DNA from: Dracaena cambodiana
Lineage: Eukaryota; Streptophyta; Magnoliopsida; Asparagales; Asparagaceae
NCBI GenBank assembly: GCA_036321105.1
Contig: JAYEPQ010000005.1
Coordinates: 45,350,529-45,414,528, forward strand
Reading direction: 5' to 3'
Length of the DNA stretch: 64,000 nucleotides
The translations under genes were made by a program, and so were the position numbers. The stretch's first letter is position 1. Every line of letters begins with the position of its first letter. Positions 1 to 10,608 of this stretch are shown piece by piece. The notes below the pieces were generated by a model. The model ran no database searches. It was not told the DNA's origin and saw nothing but the letters and a program-made list of their open reading frames with translations.

Positions 1-473
1 TTCAGAAGATCGTGGGATCGAGACAGCTATGAGGATTAGTTCTTTCCTCGTTGACGATCCAACGCCGATAATTGAAGGTGGTTGAGATTTCTTGAGCTTG
101 TTCTTCATCTCTTCTGATCTTAGAGAAAGATCGAACTCTTACGCGAGAGAGAAATTTGGCTAAAGGTTCCTTCTCTCTCTGCTGATCACAAGGTTTCAAG
201 GCTCTCGCACGTAACTTGAATTGGCAAAAATCTTTTTTGAGTCCCTCTTGAAGGATATTTATAGGCTCCCAAATTGTTGAGCGAGTTTTCTTATAAATAG
301 AAACAGAATCTTATTGTAATATTGATGAGATATTTGAATTTTCTTTTGATTAGATTTGCTCCAAAATTCATTGTATCTAGTCCTGATCTTGCACCCAAAA
401 ATCAATTAGACTCAAATTAGAATTTGTAGAATTATCAAAATAGTCTGAAGTAGGGTCCAATATATTGTGCAGT

Positions 474-519
<46 letters not shown>

Positions 520-837
520 TTTCTTTGGGCTCGCACTCGCAAGGCTTCCCCACCTCATGTCCGCAAGGCTTCTTCCTCTCTTTTTTTTTGGCCGCTTTTG
601 GCCTCTTATCTCTTTTTCTGAGCCTCACGGTCGCGTGAGGCTCGCTTGAGGCTCATAATTTTATTTTTCTTTCCTTCAGCCTCTTCTCTCTTCTTCTGAG
701 CCTCATGCCTGCAAGGCTTCCCAGCTCATAATTCTCCCTCTTTTTTTGTTTCTGTTTCGTTTTTGGCCTCGTGTCCTTCTCCCTTTTTTATTTTATTATT
801 ATTTTTATTTTATTTTTTATTGTTTTATCATTCCACA
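1..837 (-). repeat. Element A 3' LTR (truncated by window edge)
   Basis: This matches 63221-63942 throughout, including a GA microsatellite (about 472-513), repeated GCCTC/GAGGC words and a TA-rich tract. On the minus strand the LTR begins TGTGGAATG at 837, directly after a polypurine tract. About 154 bp of its 3' end lie outside the window. The U3-like part holds palindromic words such as CCTCACG facing CGTGAGG near 622-643. Confidence 0.85.
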
Positions 838-853
838 CGACCCCCTCCAAATT
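838..853 (-). other. Element A polypurine tract
   Basis: Read on the minus strand this is AATTTGGAGGGGGTCG, directly upstream of the LTR start at 837. The same TTTGGAGGGGG tract precedes the 3' LTR of B, C, F and G. It is the expected primer for plus-strand DNA synthesis. Confidence 0.8.
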
Positions 854-1800
854 TTAAAATTTTGTCTCTTATCTAAATTTTGAAATACTTTGAACTCTTA
901 TTCAAGATTGGTATCCCAAACCTAGACTGTTTAATGTGCCCAATAAAACTTGTTAAGGATATAACAAGCTGAGTTTTATTAATCATTATAAAGTTGACTT
1001 GCTTGGATAACAGACAAAGTCTTGTTGATTGGATTAGAATCACAAAATTATAGACAGAGCTATGGCTGACATGCCTATGAGGTGATCATTTTGAAATTAA
1101 TGGATGGATTTAATGGAATTGGTGGATAATTTTATGGAAGATGAAACTTGTTAAGGGTGTGGAAGTGCCTTAGCGAGCTGAGTGTTTTGATTGTGGTATG
1201 ACGCATTTGGGTTAACAAAAAGAGTCGATGACTCACCTGGTTGACAGACAGAGTCGGTGATTATTTTTGAATTAAAAAGGTGACTCGCCCAGCCGACAGA
1301 CAGAGCCGGAATGATGGAATTAGGATCGAAGAATCATGGACAGAGGTGTATTGTTAAACATACCCATAAGGTTTCGGCAGAGGTGTACAATTAAACGTAC
1401 CAATAGGATTTTGGTAGAGGCTCTTAATTGCACACGCAGAGATGATCAAGTCAGATCATCGGTTTCGGCAGAGGTGCCTAATTGCACATGCCTGGATGAC
1501 TCGTCTGGGTAACAGACAAAGCCGGTGATCATATTAAAATCACAAAAGAAACTATTTATTGTAGTATGTGATGATTCAAATTTAGTTATCAAAGGTAAAG
1601 CATAACTTGGCAGATTTGTTGATTATGAGATGAGATGGTTCAAATCTCGCTGTCAGAGATAAGAGTTTAACTTACAGATTTAATTATATTAAAGTGAAGT
1701 GGTTGAGATTGTTCAAATCTTGCTGTCAGAAATAAGAGCTTAACATAACATATTTACGGGATTTTTTGCAAACCCTCAGCTATCAACGGATTTGACATGC
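854..1800 (-). repeat. Element A 3' noncoding region with decayed hairpin array
   Basis: No gene is seen. From about 970 to 1530 a word around GACTCGCC...ACAGACAGAGTC recurs about four times. From 1320 to 1745 copies of CAGAGGT followed after 4-6 bases by TTAA recur. On this strand they are reverse complements of the hairpin units of B, C, F and G. Some keep pairing arms, such as GGCA facing TGCC near 1465-1490. At 1770-1800 the conserved block around CAGCTATCAACGG starts and is split by the solo LTR. Confidence 0.65.
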
Positions 1801-3221
1801 TGATGAGTGCCATATATTGCATATTTATAGCATTCATATTACCTATTTTTGTAAATAAATAAATACTACTCGGGTATTTTTAGTGTCTTTTCAGATAATC
1901 CGATTCATACAAGGAGATAGTATGAAATCAGAGTTGGAGTAGAAAATCAAAGTCCGAAAAGTTTCTAAAGTGGGCAGGACTACGAGACTACGATGCTGCA
2001 GAGAGTCAGTCATCAAAATAAACTCAAAAGGAGAAAATAATCGAGGGGAAAAAATTAAAAATTAGATAATTATTTTTACAGCTAATTAGCGGTATTTACT
2101 GCTAATTAGCAGCCATGTGAGCCCCAATTCTTCTGAGTTTTCTCCCGTGGCTTCGTTTTAATCTTGTAGTTTTACAATTGTATTAGAATTGGGTTTGGTT
2201 TTCCGAAACCTATATATTTGCCGTATCCTTGTATTCTAAGAGAATCCGGTAAGTTTTGTACTCGTTTTAAATTAATAAAATTAGGGTTTTGCTGAAGGGG
2301 TGACGGCCACAATACCGTGCTCCAGAGGTAAGCCATTGTTTTTAGATCTTTACTTACTTTCTAGATAGAGTTAATTGCTTTCTAGTTTAAGTTTTATTGA
2401 TTTCTAGATTAGATTTATTTATTTTCATGAATAAAAATAGGATTTTGCTTACTAGAATTATGAGTAGCTAATTTTTTTTAGCCTTAGGATGTAGATAAAG
2501 TTAGTTTAATAGATCTAATATTGATTTATCTCATCTTTTTTCTAAAAAGAAATAAAGTTATGATTTTTCTATAAATAAATAAAAGATAGAGTTCACAAAT
2601 CATAATTCTTTGATAGATTATGCTTAATTAATATTTTGATAATTTATGCTTAGATGAAGTTTGGAATTTTTATTCTTTATTTATTTTTTGATTTGTCAAT
2701 AGAGATTTTCCTATAAATAAATTAAATTGGATAAACTTGTAAATCTAATTTCTTTGATAGGTTATACTTAAGTTCGGTCTTTTGATAGCCTATACTTAGA
2801 TTAGGGTTTGAAGTTTATTTCTTTTTTTTGTTTATGAGATTTTCTATTTGATATGATTTGTTTTTAAGAAAGGTGTTATTTTTGATGGTCTATACTTGCA
2901 CATCACTTGATATGTCATACTTAGGGGTACTTGATTAAAATCAAATTAAAAAGATCACATTTTTAATATGTTACTTAACCGTGCATAATTAAAAAGTTAG
3001 GAAGAAAGAGATAATTCACTGTTAGGCTATTATTCTAATGGATTCGAAATCCTAGGCTAATCTCTAGAACTTAGAATCAATCTTCCCTCAATTTAGAAAC
3101 TCTTAGTTAATCCACTAGAACTAAAGAAATAGTAAGAATCGCAAAACACCTGAGATCTCTGTGGGACGATCTGTATAGTGCTACAACCGACACTGTACGC
3201 TTGCAGTAATTTATCACATCA
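1801..3221 (+). mobile_element. Solo LTR of an Athila-type element (same subfamily as D)
   Basis: The segment begins TGATGAGTGCC and ends TTATCACATCA, the termini of the LTRs of D and E in reverse orientation. It is flanked by a perfect 5-bp duplication CATGC (1796-1800 and 3222-3226). At 1421 bp it is close to the 1426 and 1434 bp LTRs of D and shares D-specific sequence near its 3' end. No internal region is present, so it is the product of LTR-LTR recombination. It splits the conserved block of element A. Confidence 0.93.
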
Positions 3222-3226
3222 CATGC

Positions 3227-4639
3227 CTTTACCAATCACCATTTGTATTGGGCTAACCATATTATTCCCTTCAGCATAATGAGTTGTTGAAGGTTTTGTT
3301 TGGGCTTATATGCCAAATGTTCTTTCTTCCCTTTGCCTTTTTGGCATCGGGTTATTTCTACCCCAAGTATGATAAGACTAGTCGAGAATTTAGTTTCCTC
3401 TTGCCCCTTGTCTCGAGGGCGCTGGACTATTCGCACATTATTCCTTATCATAATAGGTTGGCGAGAATTTTGATTTCCTCTCCCCTTTGCTTTCGAGACA
3501 TTGGGTAATGATGTATCATTGTAAGATAGTATTATGACAGATTTGTCATAAGATTTTTAGCAAATCTCCAACTATCAACAAATTTGACATGCCTTTACCA
3601 ATCGCCGTTTACTAGCCATACTATTTTCCTTAGCATAATGAGTTGTCAAGATTTTTGTTTGGTCTTAAACACCAAACGTTCTCTCTTCCCTTTACCTTTG
3701 TAGCTATGGGTTTATTGCTACCCCCAGTATAATAGGGTTGGCGAGAAATTTCTGATTTCTCTTTCCGTTACTTTTGATAGTATTGGGCGGTTAATTCATT
3801 AGCCTTCCCTTTCGTTTTTTTTTCGAAAGTGGTTAGATATAGTATTTCTTCAAGAAGTTATCGTTAATAAACATCATCATTTTGTCGCCGTCTTGATTGA
3901 TCAGGTGATAGGCTCTATTTGAGTCGACAGTTTCTACTATAAAAAGTCATACCCACTTGGGTTTAAATTTTTCCTTAGTTTTGTAGATCATGATCATCAG
4001 TCTTTTGACGGATAAGACCAAATCTTCTTCTCTGAAAGTTCTTCATTTAACTTTCTTGTTAAACGCTCTCGAGATGCGCGCTTCATATAATTCGATTTGT
4101 TATTGTGCTTTAGGATGCAAACTTAGCCCTATATCCGCGGGCTTAACCTCGTGATTTAACCTAGTATAGCCTCGCGACTGGGCTAGTATAATTTCGCATT
4201 ATACACGGGTTGGACTTGTGTGTTGGTTTAGTCTCGCACACTGAGTTAGATTCATGTGCTGACTTAGCCTTGCACACTGACTTAGATTCGCATTTAGTTG
4301 CGAGCATAACTCCACATTCCATGTAGGCATAGCATTGTGCTTGAGTTGCTTTACACGATTTTAGCTTTGCGCCTTGATCCCTTTACGTGTGCTTAGCCAC
4401 AAGGTTTACTGGATGTGGGTTCCACCCCCTATGTGGGCCTCATTTGATTGGTTATGATGAGCATTTAATTTGATCACCTTCTTCTTCATTAGATATTATG
4501 CAAAGCCACTGGTTGGCCTGATGCTTTAAGTCTCCGACACAGACCTTAGCCTTCCGTTTCTTGAAGTTTATGTGGGGCTGAGAGTTAGTCTTGCACTCTG
4601 AACTTCTTATGGAAGGCTGAGAGTTACCTTCACATCTTG
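3227..4639 (-). repeat. Element A 3' noncoding region: 220-bp blocks and AGCCTCGCA-rich spacer
   Basis: Two degenerate copies of the roughly 220-bp block occupy about 3227-3560 and 3560-3790, recognisable by GCTAACCATA...CAGCATAATG, TGACAGATTTGTCAT and ATCAACRRATTTGAC. From about 4100 to 4639 short words like TTAGCCTTGCACACTGAC recur every 20-30 bases. The same spacer continues beyond the hAT insertion at 22641. I see no coding sequence. Confidence 0.6.
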
Positions 4640-4648
4640 GCCGTGAGC

Positions 4649-5704
4649 AATGTTATAAAATGCGTTTTCAGTATGCGTGTGGTCGAGGACTGCATAACGC
4701 ATAATCGGATTACGCGCCGATTATACGGATTATGCAGAATTATGCGGAATATTAATATTTTAATATATATTAATATAATAATTATAAAAATAGATATATT
4801 AAGTGCTATAAAACTCTAAAAAAAATATAAATAATAACTGTAAGTATGTAAAATAAAGATAAATTGGCTATAATCCAATTACAAATTATAAAATTATAAG
4901 ATGCATATACAAAATTACAAATTACAATGAACATATGACAATAATCCACATATTGCTAATACAAGATATGTGTATGATAAGTTTCAGTTCGGAGACTTGT
5001 GAAATTCCAAAAATTCAAGATGCATGTACGGTTTGGATATAGAAATAATCAAGTATTAAAGAAATTAAAATTGATAAAAAAAGCTTGTGTTCACATAAGT
5101 TTGAAAAAACTTTCTAAATTATTCAGCAATTATTGCACATACATACTAATAATCAAGTATAAATAGAAATTAAATTGCTAATCAAGTCACTAAACTGTAC
5201 ATTACTCATCAATAACTAAATCCAACAAATTTTAAGCAAGATTCAACTTCTTTATCAAAAGAAACTCCCCTAAAAGTTTGTACTGCAAAATTATTTCAAA
5301 AGAATTCAGCTATTATTTCAAATTATTGATGTTTGTGCTGCAGAAGTGGTGTGGTCATCGATGAAGGTGAAGAATAAAAAACAAAAAATTGGCTAACGGA
5401 GGTGAAGAATCAAAATAATGCAGTGGCTGAATCTCCCATTTTTTCAAATTAACTCAAACCCTTAATTCTACTCAGTTAACAGTTAACACAAAAAATTGTC
5501 TCAACTCATTTTCCCCAAATAAAACCCTAGCCCCAATTTTTCCGAATATTTTCTTCCACCAAAAAATTCAAACCCTAAAATCAACTCAGTTTCCTCAAAA
5601 TAATCATCAAAAATATTCAAGAAGGATAATACCAAAAAAAAAACCCATCAAAACCCTAAAGAGATCCAAAATTTTAATTGAAAAAAAAAAAATTTACCTG
5701 CGTT
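4649..5704. other. Left arm of the hAT element, no intact gene
   Basis: This stretch is AT-rich, with subterminal ATGCG-like motifs near 4660-4745 and AAACCCTA-type words near 5450-5660. On the minus strand it follows the splice donor at 5697, so part may be intron. No ORF is convincing. Confidence 0.5.
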
Positions 5705-6397
5705 TGTCGGCAAAAAATTCTGGAAAAGCAAAGAAGATCCATGAATTCAGAGACAGAAGCCCGCAACTCATCTGATTAGCGAATCTAAGAAACTGAGGTC
5801 CGCGAATTTAAGAAACTGAGGTCCGCGATCTAGACGACAGAACAGGTTCGCGAATCTAAAGCTGAGATTCGCGACACTACCCATAACTTTCGGGTGGGGG
5901 TTTAATACAAAGTTATCCAACCCGAACAGAAGAATTGCCACCTCAGATCGTAGGGCTAACTGCCAAACGAATGCAGCGGCGTCACTTTGGTCGTGGGAGC
6001 AACCGCCTAATGAATATGGCGGCACTTCTCGAGTAGTGGGAGCTAACAGTCGAGCAAATATGGTGAGACGTTACTCCAAACCCCCTATAAAAGGCGGGAG
6101 CGACACACACATAGAGATATATACAGAGAGACAGACAGAGACAAAGACGTCTTCTCCCAGAAATTACCCGTTGTAATCAAGAGTAAAGAGCCCTTTTTTC
6201 TTTTCCTTTAGCCAACTGAGAGAAATTGTACGGAGTGTCAACGGAGAGCAGGATCGTCCTCCATAGCTACCTAGAAACCCAGCCTTAAACAAAGAGGAAG
6301 TCCATCTTCCCCATCTTCTGTAAACGGAAAACCGTCCGATTGTAATCCTTTATTGAAAGATTGTCAGTAAAGAGAAACTCAATTTTTATGGCGAACA
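5705..6397 (+). repeat. Element H 5' LTR
   Basis: It starts TGTCGG and ends GCGAACA. U3 holds two to three tandem copies of a CGAATCTAAGAAACTGAGG word and a strong palindrome with arms CGCGAATCT and AGATTCGCG (5849-5873). A TATA box lies at 6086. The gag start codon lies within the last 10 bases of the LTR. Confidence 0.95.
6086..6092 (+). promoter_or_regulatory. TATA box of the H 5' LTR
   Basis: TATAAAA stands in CCCCCTATAAAAGGCGGG, about 310 bp before the LTR end, and is repeated at 21948-21954 in the 3' LTR. It is the likely promoter core, so R should begin about 30 bp downstream. Confidence 0.8.
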
Positions 6398-9046
6398 GAA
6401 GATTGGCGACTCCGCTGGAGACTACTATCACCTCCGGTGACTTGGTGGTAGCTCAATCCGACAACATTCCAGTTGGTAGTATGGTCGGCTCGCTCACCAT
6501 TTTCGTCGACCAGCAAAGATATGAAGAATTTCTTTCTTTAGGCACCAAGAGCCTTACTTCCCTAAGGGGATACCATAAAATCTCCAAGGGGTCAATTTCC
6601 AAGGAGATGACAATAGCCCAGTTGAGGGAATCAACGGACCAAGATAGTCCGAAATCCCCTTCCTTAACAACGGGCTCTCTGCCAGTCCCATCAAAGACTC
6701 TTGATCTCTCAAGCAAAGTGGACCAAGGTCCCCTCTTCAACAAGGGGAAGCGACTACCACCCGCTCCGCAAAGATGTCATGGGAGAAAGAGGTTCCTCTC
6801 ACTCGTACAATGAGGAGAAACCTGAGGAGAAGCAAAGCTCGTGCCCTTCACGGGAACGTGCAACAAAAGGAAACTGCCAACTCATCTCGGCAGAAACCTA
6901 CGATCCAAATATGGAAGCCTAAGGGCGAGATTGGTCAAGATGCAGAGGGATTCGCTCACGTTTCCTACAGGAAGTGGAGTGAACCCGTCAAAGTGGTCTA
7001 TGATCAACACGGAGCATACATTCGCGTCCCAAGGGGAAAATCGGAAGAAGCTCGCGAACCTCAAATTCGCAAGAGGCGCATGTCCATCCACGAGGCTGAA
7101 ACTCCACTGTCCCTGAAGTTTCACTCACAAATGAGCCCATCACAAGGGACTCCAGTGCAAGAGATATTAGGAAACTTCTAAACAGAAGAAGAGAAGAATC
7201 CCATGTATCTCAATGCCACTGTGAACGACTGATCAATGCAGTACTGTCTCACTGTCATTGTTCAACTCATGCCCGATTCTCGGTGTTTTGTCGATTGTCG
7301 CCTCTGTCAACATCGTCAAAAAGGAGACGACGTGGACTCGAGTTTTCTGAGCCGGAATATCCCGCGATGACCTCCAACATGATAAGCGTTGGAGAAAAGA
7401 AGAAGAAAAAGAAGGCGAAGAAAATCTCCGAAGAAGAAGCTTCTGACCCAGAGCTCTCTTCGAGTTCGAAAGACCCATCCAACGAAGAACGAGGAGTTTT
7501 TCGGCACACTCGACTCAAAAATGGGTGGCGATCCCTATGAATTATAGACAGATGGCGGGGATCTCATCTGATGAAGAAAATATAGTCAAATCTGTTATGG
7601 CTGAATCACAGACGTCTGATTCATTCTTAGAAGACTCCGCCTCTGCATATATGACGCAGAACAATATCCCAGAAGAGTTCATGCAGAGAATGGAGGAGCA
7701 AGATAGGCATATCCAGCAACAGCAGAACGCCATCAGCGAGTTTAAAGATGCTACACGTTCTGATAGAGTTAGAAAAAGCTAAACTGAAGAATACAGGAAA
7801 GAAGACCGAAGAAGAAAGTCATGGTCCTCATAACAATCGAGAAGAAGAAGAACATCATAAAGATGATGACAACCGCTCCATGCACCAGGAGGAAAACGCA
7901 AATGCTGTCTGGATGGAGAGCTTCCAGACTCAACTGAACGCCCTCATGCATAAGGGCGACCTACAAGAATTGGGTGTGGTAAGGCCATATCCCATGGAGT
8001 GGGAAACGGTGTCGTTCTCAGAAAGCTACAAACCGCTGAAGCTCAAATCTTTTGATGGTAGAGGATCGCCAAACCAACACCTCTACTATTTTAAGTCGCA
8101 GATAGGACATTTATCCGGAAATGACCCTATTATTACAAGAGTATTTGTTAGTACCTTAACCGTGCTAGCTTTTGAATGGTTCCGGAGATTAGAACCGGGA
8201 ACCATCAATTCCTAGAGTGACATGGAGAAAGTCTTTCTCACTCGATTCTGTGAAGATGATATGGAGGTATCAATGCCGGCGCTTCTAGCCGCTAAACAAA
8301 AGAAATGAGAGTCAGCCCGGGACTTCATCAAAAGGTTCCGAAACGATTCTCTTAGATGTCCGCATGGGATGCCAGAAAAGACCCTGGTAGAAACCTGTCG
8401 ACATAACTTATCAACTAAGGTTCTAGCCAGAATGGGGGCGGTGAAGTCCTCAACGTGGAAGGATCTCGCCCTACAAGCTGAAGAAGCTGAAGAAATTGCG
8501 CAAAGGCTTGAAGAAGAAGGAGGCGAGGAGAAACCGAAGCGAAGTGGTGATAACAGTTATAAGTCCCGACCCCGAGGGTATAAGGGAAAGGAAACAATTG
8601 TCACTGATGCGCCACAACCTACGAAGACTCCCCCGAAACTTCATCCTCAGGCGCGAGTGTTACAAAAGCAATACTCTTTTAAGGATGAGTACACGAAGAC
8701 TATCTTCAACTTCCTCATGAGTAAGAAGATGCTGAAGTTGCCAGAGTCTAAACGTCTAGAGGAAGTTGGGAAAGTTAATGATCCTAACTACTGTGTCTAC
8801 CATAGGATCATTAACCACCCCACCCAAAACTACTACATCCTTAAAGACAAAATTCAAGCCTTAGTGGACGCTAATGTCATCAAGCTTCAAGAGCACCAGA
8901 AAAAGGTGACTGCGAACATGGTGACCGTCAAGTTCGGTAAAGCGCCCCACTGGGTAGAGTCAACAGTTCAAGATGGAGTGCAACCCATCCAAAAAGGCAC
9001 GATGCAAGTCGAAAATTTTGATCCACACCAACAGCAAAAGAAATGA
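6388..9046 (+). pseudogene. Element H gag (broken)
   Basis: The ATG at 6388 is inside the LTR and the frame reads through the primer site. The N-terminal part (to about 6560) contains a VVAQSDNIPVGSMVGSL segment shared with the gag of A, B, F and G. The capsid domain is recognisable between 7910 and 8520: RPYPMEWETVSF, LKLKSFDGRGSPNQHLYYF, GHLSGNDP, WFRRLEPGTI, then TRFCEDDMEVS and LRCPHGMPEKTLVETCRHNL. A TAG at 8213 replaces an expected Trp and a TGA at 8306 an expected Arg codon. The stretch 6800-7750 changes frame several times. Gag forms the particle that packages element RNA. No zinc knuckle is evident. Confidence 0.85.
6404..6421 (+). other. Primer binding site of H (tRNA-Arg type)
   Basis: TGGCGACTCCGCTGGAGA lies 6 bp after the LTR. 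It matches in 16 of 18 positions the sequence complementary to the 3' end of plant tRNA-Arg(ACG), as I recall that tRNA. The site lies inside the gag reading frame. Confidence 0.75.
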
Positions 9047-9211
9047 CTATTCCCCTTTGAAACTGATAGGGGGGAGATACTATGGGTACATCCTGATCTC
9101 CTAAATGATGAACAATGGAATTCCAGTTCATCTGGGAAGAAGCGAAGAGAGAGGGTCTTCACCTCTAATGTCGTTTCCGTAATTCCCGAAAACGATGAGA
9201 TCATTCCTGCT

Positions 9212-10072
9212 TTGACCGATTCGGAAAAAGAAATCGGAAATTTCTTGGTCGTCGATGCAGACCCTCCCTCCACGGGGACCCGTTCAGGAAAAAAATACTT
9301 AAAGAATTACGGCCAAACAACAGATGCTCAACTATCTCCAGAGAAAGTCAAACAAAAGGAGCTGAAGTTTGACAAAGCTCTAAGGAAGAAGGGAAAAGAA
9401 CTTGCGGAAGACTCGCGAAAGTCATTGCAGTTCGACATCCTAACACAGCTGGCCAATATCCCTGCAAGGATAACCTTGTATGAGCTCCTGAAACTCTCCA
9501 AATCAACTAGGGAAGTTTTAAGAGAGGCTCTGCAAGATTCGAAAGTGTTCTTGGCGCAAATACCAGAGTCGAACGAAGAGGGAGAGTCTCTTTGCGTGAC
9601 ATGTCACCAGACCTCTGGTAAAAACATCCTTTGCGTCACATTCTCTCCAGAAGATATGCAAGTTAGAAGTAATAAGCATCATCGCCCTTTGTATTACAAA
9701 GGATACATAGGGTCTACGGAGATTGATCGTATTCAAGTTGATCCAGGCTCGGCTTAGAGCATTATGCCGCGAAGGATGCTACGATATCTTGGAGTGCCGA
9801 TGAACAGATTGGCCGCAACTAACACTACTATCTTCAGGTTCAATGCTAACTGTAGTAGACCCCTGGGTAAAATAAAGCTCAAGTGTCAAATCGACGACCT
9901 GAAAATGGAAGTCACGTGTTACGTGATAGATGCGGACACGTCATACAACCTGCTGTTGGGGAGACCCTGGATCCATAGCAATCTGATCGTGCCCTCCACG
10001 TTACACCAATACATGAAGTACGTCGACGAAGACACGACTCATTGCGGAGAAACAACCCTTCAAAGGAGTTGA
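9212..10072 (+). pseudogene. Element H protease region (broken)
   Basis: A retropepsin-like domain follows a spacer. The active-site region reads IQVDPGSA at 9734-9754, then a TAG stop (9755-9757), then SIMPRRMLRYLGVP; the second conserved part, YNLLLGRPWIH, is near 9948-9974. Tat elements carry an aspartic protease between gag and RT, with Asp-x-Gly at the catalytic turn; here the residue between them is Pro. The protease would process the gag-pol polyprotein. The stop codon inactivates it. Confidence 0.8.
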
Positions 10073-10608
10073 AAACTACTTTACTGACACGTTGTTGTAT
10101 CAAGATGCGTTTGGCATCGCAGATCGGCCCATTCAAGATGACTCTGATAGTGGCGAAGAGGCTGATACAGAATCAGGATCCGAAGATTCGGAATCTGAGG
10201 ATGTAATCTGGGATGGTGAGCCCATTGTGATAAGCCTCGAAGGCCTTGATTAAATAACGCCGTTCACTCTGATGGTGAATGGGTGATAAATAAAAATCTG
10301 AAATTTGGTTATTTTTCTGGTGTTGATTCTGAGCCCTCAAGCACTAGCACAGATGCATTTAGCGACTGTGTAAATGAGATATATTCTCTGACTTCCTTCC
10401 AAGCACCTATCCGATCATCCTAATATGAATCAAGTGACGACGTTGAAAGGGCTGACCAAGTTATTTTTGAGATCCTTCCCAAAAGGGGAACCCAAAAAGC
10501 CATAGTATTTGGAAGAGCAAGTCATAGGAACAAAGAGAAATGTTCAGATTCTGAGGAAGAACAGGGAAAACTCGAGTTCTTCCATTACGATGAAAATTCC
10601 GTGGAATA
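10073..10608 (+). pseudogene. Element H protease-RT linker (decayed)
   Basis: This continues the polyprotein in shifting frames with acidic, Ser/Glu-rich stretches (for example DSESDSE-like codons near 10140-10210). No domain is recognised. It joins protease to the segment before RT. Confidence 0.5.

Noticed and set aside
472..513. GA microsatellite as a regulatory GAGA element
   Set aside because: A simple repeat in a degenerate LTR, different in length in the partner LTR; no evidence of function.
4637..4819. Small plus-strand ORF at the hAT left end
   Set aside because: It covers the terminal repeat and an AT-rich stretch with no similarity to a known protein.
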